NCBI RefSeq assembly: GCF_900167955.1
Contig: NZ_FUYK01000003.1
Span: 145,221 to 209,220 of the forward strand
Direction of reading: 5' to 3'
DNA: 64,000 nucleotides
Source: Candidatus Nitrosotalea bavarica
GTDB taxonomy: Archaea > Thermoproteota > Nitrososphaeria > Nitrososphaerales > Nitrosopumilaceae
The translations under genes and the position numbers were made by a program. Shown piece by piece: positions 61,492 to 64,000 of the stretch. The notes under the pieces were generated by a model. It was not told the DNA's origin, searched no databases, and was given only the letters and a program-made list of their open reading frames with translations. Positions within the stretch are counted from its first letter, which is position 1. Each line of letters starts with the position of its first letter.

Positions 61492-63008
61492 CAATAGGTG
61501 TAGTAATTGGAGAATCAAGACCGACTGATGTTACGGCGCAATCATCAAAGCCACTTTCGGTTGGAGAATATGTAATAATTGATTCACAGGACGGCAGGAT
61601 TTTAGGTCTTGTTGAAAAATCAATGATATCAAGTGAAGCACTAACCGATGTTCGAAATTTTGACGAAGCAGTAGAAAGCAAGGAAGTTGCAGATATCAAT
61701 TCAAGAGATAAAAACTACAAGGTAAAAATTGGAATACTTGGATTTTTAGATAAATTACAAAAAGGACAGATGATTTTGCCTGCAGTTCCCCCACTGCCAG
61801 GAACTTCGATTATCGAGGCCACACAGAAGGATTTAGGCATGATATTTGGCCCTACAACAAGTGAGTGGATTAGAATTGGCTCTCTTTTAAGAAATTCAAC
61901 TATCGAAGCCAAGATCAATATCAACAAAATTGTATCAAGGCATTTAGCCATACTTGCAATGACAGGGATGGGAAAGAGTAATCTTGTTTCCCTAATTGCA
62001 AGACATATCAGCTCATTAAACGGTACACTGATTATTTTTGACTATCACAATGACTATGAAAGTCTCGATGTCTCCAAGATAAATTACATGATGGCAAAGA
62101 TAAATCCTAGACTATTGCCTGCAGACAAGCTAGCTGAAGTAATAGAACTTAGGGAAAATGCAGACAAGCAACAAAGAGTATTGCGTGAATCACTTACAGA
62201 ATCAGTAAAACAGTCAAAGGATTTCTGGCAATCATTAGAAGACAGCGTGTCATCTTATGGACGAACAACAAAGGGCTATGCAGATAGTGCAAGTAGAGTA
62301 TTAGATAAGATCGATGATGCAAAACATAGATTTTCAGACATCCTTGACCCAGACTGCGGAGATCCAGTAGACTTGATCAAGGAAGGCAGAGTAAATGTTT
62401 TGAACATATCTGAGCTCAGCGAACGACAAGCAAATGCAGGACTGTCATATTATTTACAAGAATTATTACAACAAAGAAAAGATGCAGTATGGGAAAGAAA
62501 AGGCAAGTCGTCACATAAAAGAATCAACAAGTTTCTTGCTCCAATATTTGTAATAATAGAAGAAGCCCATGTCTTTATTCCAAAGGGCGAGCATACCGAT
62601 ACAAAGTATTGGGCATCAAAAGTAGCAAGGGAGGGCCGTAAATTTGGAATCGGCCTTGGTGTTGTTTCTCAAAGACCAAGAAATATTGATCCCAATGTAC
62701 TAAGTCAGATGGGCTCTCTTGCAATAATGAAGATAGTTCAAGATGATGATCAACAACAGATTGCATCTGCAGCAGAATCACTAAGTAAGGACCTGCTTTC
62801 ACAGCTCTCATCGTTAAACATTGGAGACGCCGTACTGATTGGCCAATGGGTAAATCTGCCTTCAATAGTGCATGTAGACGAGGTAAAGAGTAAGAAATCA
62901 GGCTCAGATTTGGACGCAGTCTCAGAATGGAGTCAGACAGACAAGTTCAAAGAGATTGCAAAGGAATCAACAAAATCCATGGTTCAAAAAGATTTACTGC
63001 TAGATTGA
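61488..63008 (+). CDS. herA: HerA helicase/translocase
   Basis: Hexameric ATPase that drives NurA. N-terminal HAS-barrel (about 1-115), RecA-like core with Walker A TGMGKSN at about 160 and Walker B IIEEAHVFIP, and the WASKVAREGRKFGIGLGVVSQRP segment. 506 aa. TTG start within the nurA stop overlap; mre11 starts 1 nt after its stop codon. Confidence 0.94.
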   Translation: MTIGVVIGESRPTDVTAQSSKPLSVGEYVIIDSQDGRILGLVEKSMISSEALTDVRNFDEAVESKEVADINSRDKNYKVKIGILGFLDKLQKGQMILPAVPPLPGTSIIEATQKDLGMIFGPTTSEWIRIGSLLRNSTIEAKININKIVSRHLAILAMTGMGKSNLVSLIARHISSLNGTLIIFDYHNDYESLDVSKINYMMAKINPRLLPADKLAEVIELRENADKQQRVLRESLTESVKQSKDFWQSLEDSVSSYGRTTKGYADSASRVLDKIDDAKHRFSDILDPDCGDPVDLIKEGRVNVLNISELSERQANAGLSYYLQELLQQRKDAVWERKGKSSHKRINKFLAPIFVIIEEAHVFIPKGEHTDTKYWASKVAREGRKFGIGLGVVSQRPRNIDPNVLSQMGSLAIMKIVQDDDQQQIASAAESLSKDLLSQLSSLNIGDAVLIGQWVNLPSIVHVDEVKSKKSGSDLDAVSEWSQTDKFKEIAKESTKSMVQKDLLLD

Positions 63009-63009
63009 G

Positions 63010-64000
63010 ATGATCTTTTCACATATCTCTGACACACATTTGGGTTTTGTTCAATATCACTCTGAAGAGCGTGAAAATGATGTATACTTGGCATTCAATG
63101 AGGCAATTGACACATCAATAAAAGATCATGTTGATTTTGTCATACTGGCAGGAGACATATTTCACGTCCCAAACCCAAGTGGAAAGGCAATTGTTGTTTT
63201 GGCAAATGCACTAAAGCGTTTGAGACAAAATAACATAGATTCTTTTTTCATCCTAGGAGATCATGACATCAGCAGAATAAGAGCAACCCCTGTTCCTTTT
63301 GTATACCACAATTTAGATTTTTCAAAATACATAGGAGACGGAAAGCCAATAATTTACAAAGATGTATTCATTGTAGGATTTGACAAACGCCGAAAGACAG
63401 AGATTGAAACATTTGAAGAAGATTTTGCAAGAGTTGATGCAGAGGCCAAGAAACATCAGGGACACAAGATATTGGTTTTGCACCAAGGAATTGCAGAGAT
63501 AAACAAATTTGCAGCTGAACTAAACTCTACAGATCTTCCAAAGAATTTTACATATTATGCAATGGGGCATCTTCATGATCAAGATTTGAAACGATTCTCA
63601 CATTTAGGAGGTCCATTAGCATATCCAGGGTCAATCGAACTCACATCAAGCGAGGGAATAAAGGATACACAAAAGGGATTCTACCAAGTAGATATTTCAA
63701 AATCAGAAGCCATACCAACATGGATAAAACTTGACATCAGACCTCAGATGTCTGTAAAAACTTCTATGAAGGATATCTCAAATGATGTAAACACACTTGC
63801 AGAAAAAATCAAATCATATGCAAGAAAACCAATCATAGAATTAAAAATTGTAGGTGAGGTAGAGCCCGGACTGGTTCAATCTCAACTCTCAAAGTTGACA
63901 GATCTTACACTACGTTGCCTTTGGAAACACATCTCTACTGAGCAGACAAGCGGTTCTGTCTTTATGGACAAGCCACTAAAAATAGAAGAAGAGATGCATA
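63010..64000 (+). CDS. mre11: Mre11 nuclease (partial, cut by window end)
   Basis: ATG 63010; open to the last base (330 residues seen). Phosphodiesterase motifs: Asp8-x-His10 (DTHLG), Asp49 (GDIFH), His in VLHQGI and GHLHD. The third motif reads GDHD (Asp84-His85) where the family normally has GNH. Acts with Rad50 in double-strand break processing; rad50 probably follows outside the window. Operon nurA-herA-mre11 is the usual archaeal repair cluster. Confidence 0.92.
   Translation, partial: MIFSHISDTHLGFVQYHSEERENDVYLAFNEAIDTSIKDHVDFVILAGDIFHVPNPSGKAIVVLANALKRLRQNNIDSFFILGDHDISRIRATPVPFVYHNLDFSKYIGDGKPIIYKDVFIVGFDKRRKTEIETFEEDFARVDAEAKKHQGHKILVLHQGIAEINKFAAELNSTDLPKNFTYYAMGHLHDQDLKRFSHLGGPLAYPGSIELTSSEGIKDTQKGFYQVDISKSEAIPTWIKLDIRPQMSVKTSMKDISNDVNTLAEKIKSYARKPIIELKIVGEVEPGLVQSQLSKLTDLTLRCLWKHISTEQTSGSVFMDKPLKIEEEMH

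Noticed and set aside
1..64000. CRISPR arrays, IS elements, prophage or toxin-antitoxin modules
   Set aside because: No regularly spaced repeats, transposase, integrase or phage structural genes were seen; the only tandem repeat is the 38-bp duplication.

Overview
The window is a gene-dense, AT-rich stretch of an archaeal chromosome, and the gene content points to Thaumarchaeota (Nitrososphaeria), probably a group I.1a or Nitrosotalea-like lineage. Archaeal markers are Alba, Rpo7 (RpoE') with Spt4, a Cdc48-type double AAA ATPase, aEF-1 beta, deoxyhypusine synthase, pyruvoyl arginine decarboxylase, GTP-dependent dephospho-CoA kinase, the NurA-HerA-Mre11 operon, NreA, Pth2 and PAC2-family proteins. 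Thaumarchaeal flavour comes from the archaeosortase-like protein, the tandem cupredoxin membrane protein, phasin-like protein, malic enzyme and several small zinc-finger proteins. Many genes start with TTG or GTG, and several have a TATA-like box about 25-30 nt before the start codon, as expected for leaderless transcripts. Species cannot be fixed from the sequence alone. I found no rRNA, recognisable tRNA, CRISPR array, insertion sequence or prophage.

Layout: 1-7.7 kb holds a C2H2 microprotein, PepF-like oligopeptidase, a GC-rich structured element, a surface protein, arginine decarboxylase, an atypical peroxiredoxin, pyrophosphatase, and a zinc dehydrogenase next to an LsrF/DhnA-type aldolase. 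7.8-12.7 kb is a branched-chain amino acid operon (ilvB-ilvN-leuA-leuB) with an approximately 100-nt leader carrying a 20-codon ORF rich in Ile, Leu and Val codons and two hairpins. 13-16.3 kb has an ArsR/AHSA1 pair with a multi-site operator, aspS and a NusA-like KH protein. 16.5-19.5 kb has two peptide-ABC ATPase genes flanking a secreted repeat protein; the second ATPase gene is broken by an exact 38-bp tandem duplication. 19.5-33.4 kb holds smc, inositol-phosphate synthase, deoxyhypusine synthase, an unusual cysS, a RAM-domain protein, PAC2, alba, dinB, a small metallopeptidase, an archaeosortase-like protein and nreA.

33.4-41 kb is mostly small hypotheticals plus a degenerate EF-Tu/SelB-like protein, a Met/His-rich secreted protein, DUF190-CrcB (fluoride), a methyltransferase, Pth2 and a geranylgeranyl-reductase family protein. 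41-44 kb is a zinc-ribbon/EF-1 beta/Cdc48 cluster. 44-52 kb includes haem-O-type prenyltransferase, a double cupredoxin membrane protein overlapping a JAMM protease, CBS protein, a phasin-like gene with 10-bp-phased TACCAAT repeats in its promoter, and malic enzyme. 52-58 kb has dephospho-CoA kinase, Mrp ATPase, rpo7-spt4-nadC and nadA and nadX, so de novo NAD synthesis from aspartate is complete here. 58-60.6 kb has a proline degradation pair (PRODH and P5C dehydrogenase, convergent). 60.6-64 kb is nurA-herA-mre11, the last cut by the window edge. No gene-free stretch exceeds 300 bases; the longest gaps (49476-49677 and about 51599-51764) hold only the regulatory signals listed.

The most interesting points are the ilvB leader, which looks like an attenuator (not an established archaeal mechanism), the 38-bp duplication that reversibly breaks a dppF-type gene, and several enzymes with substituted key residues: CysRS zinc ligands, archaeosortase Cys to Ser, peroxiredoxin Thr to Leu, Mre11 Asn to Asp, and an EF-Tu-like protein with no P-loop.
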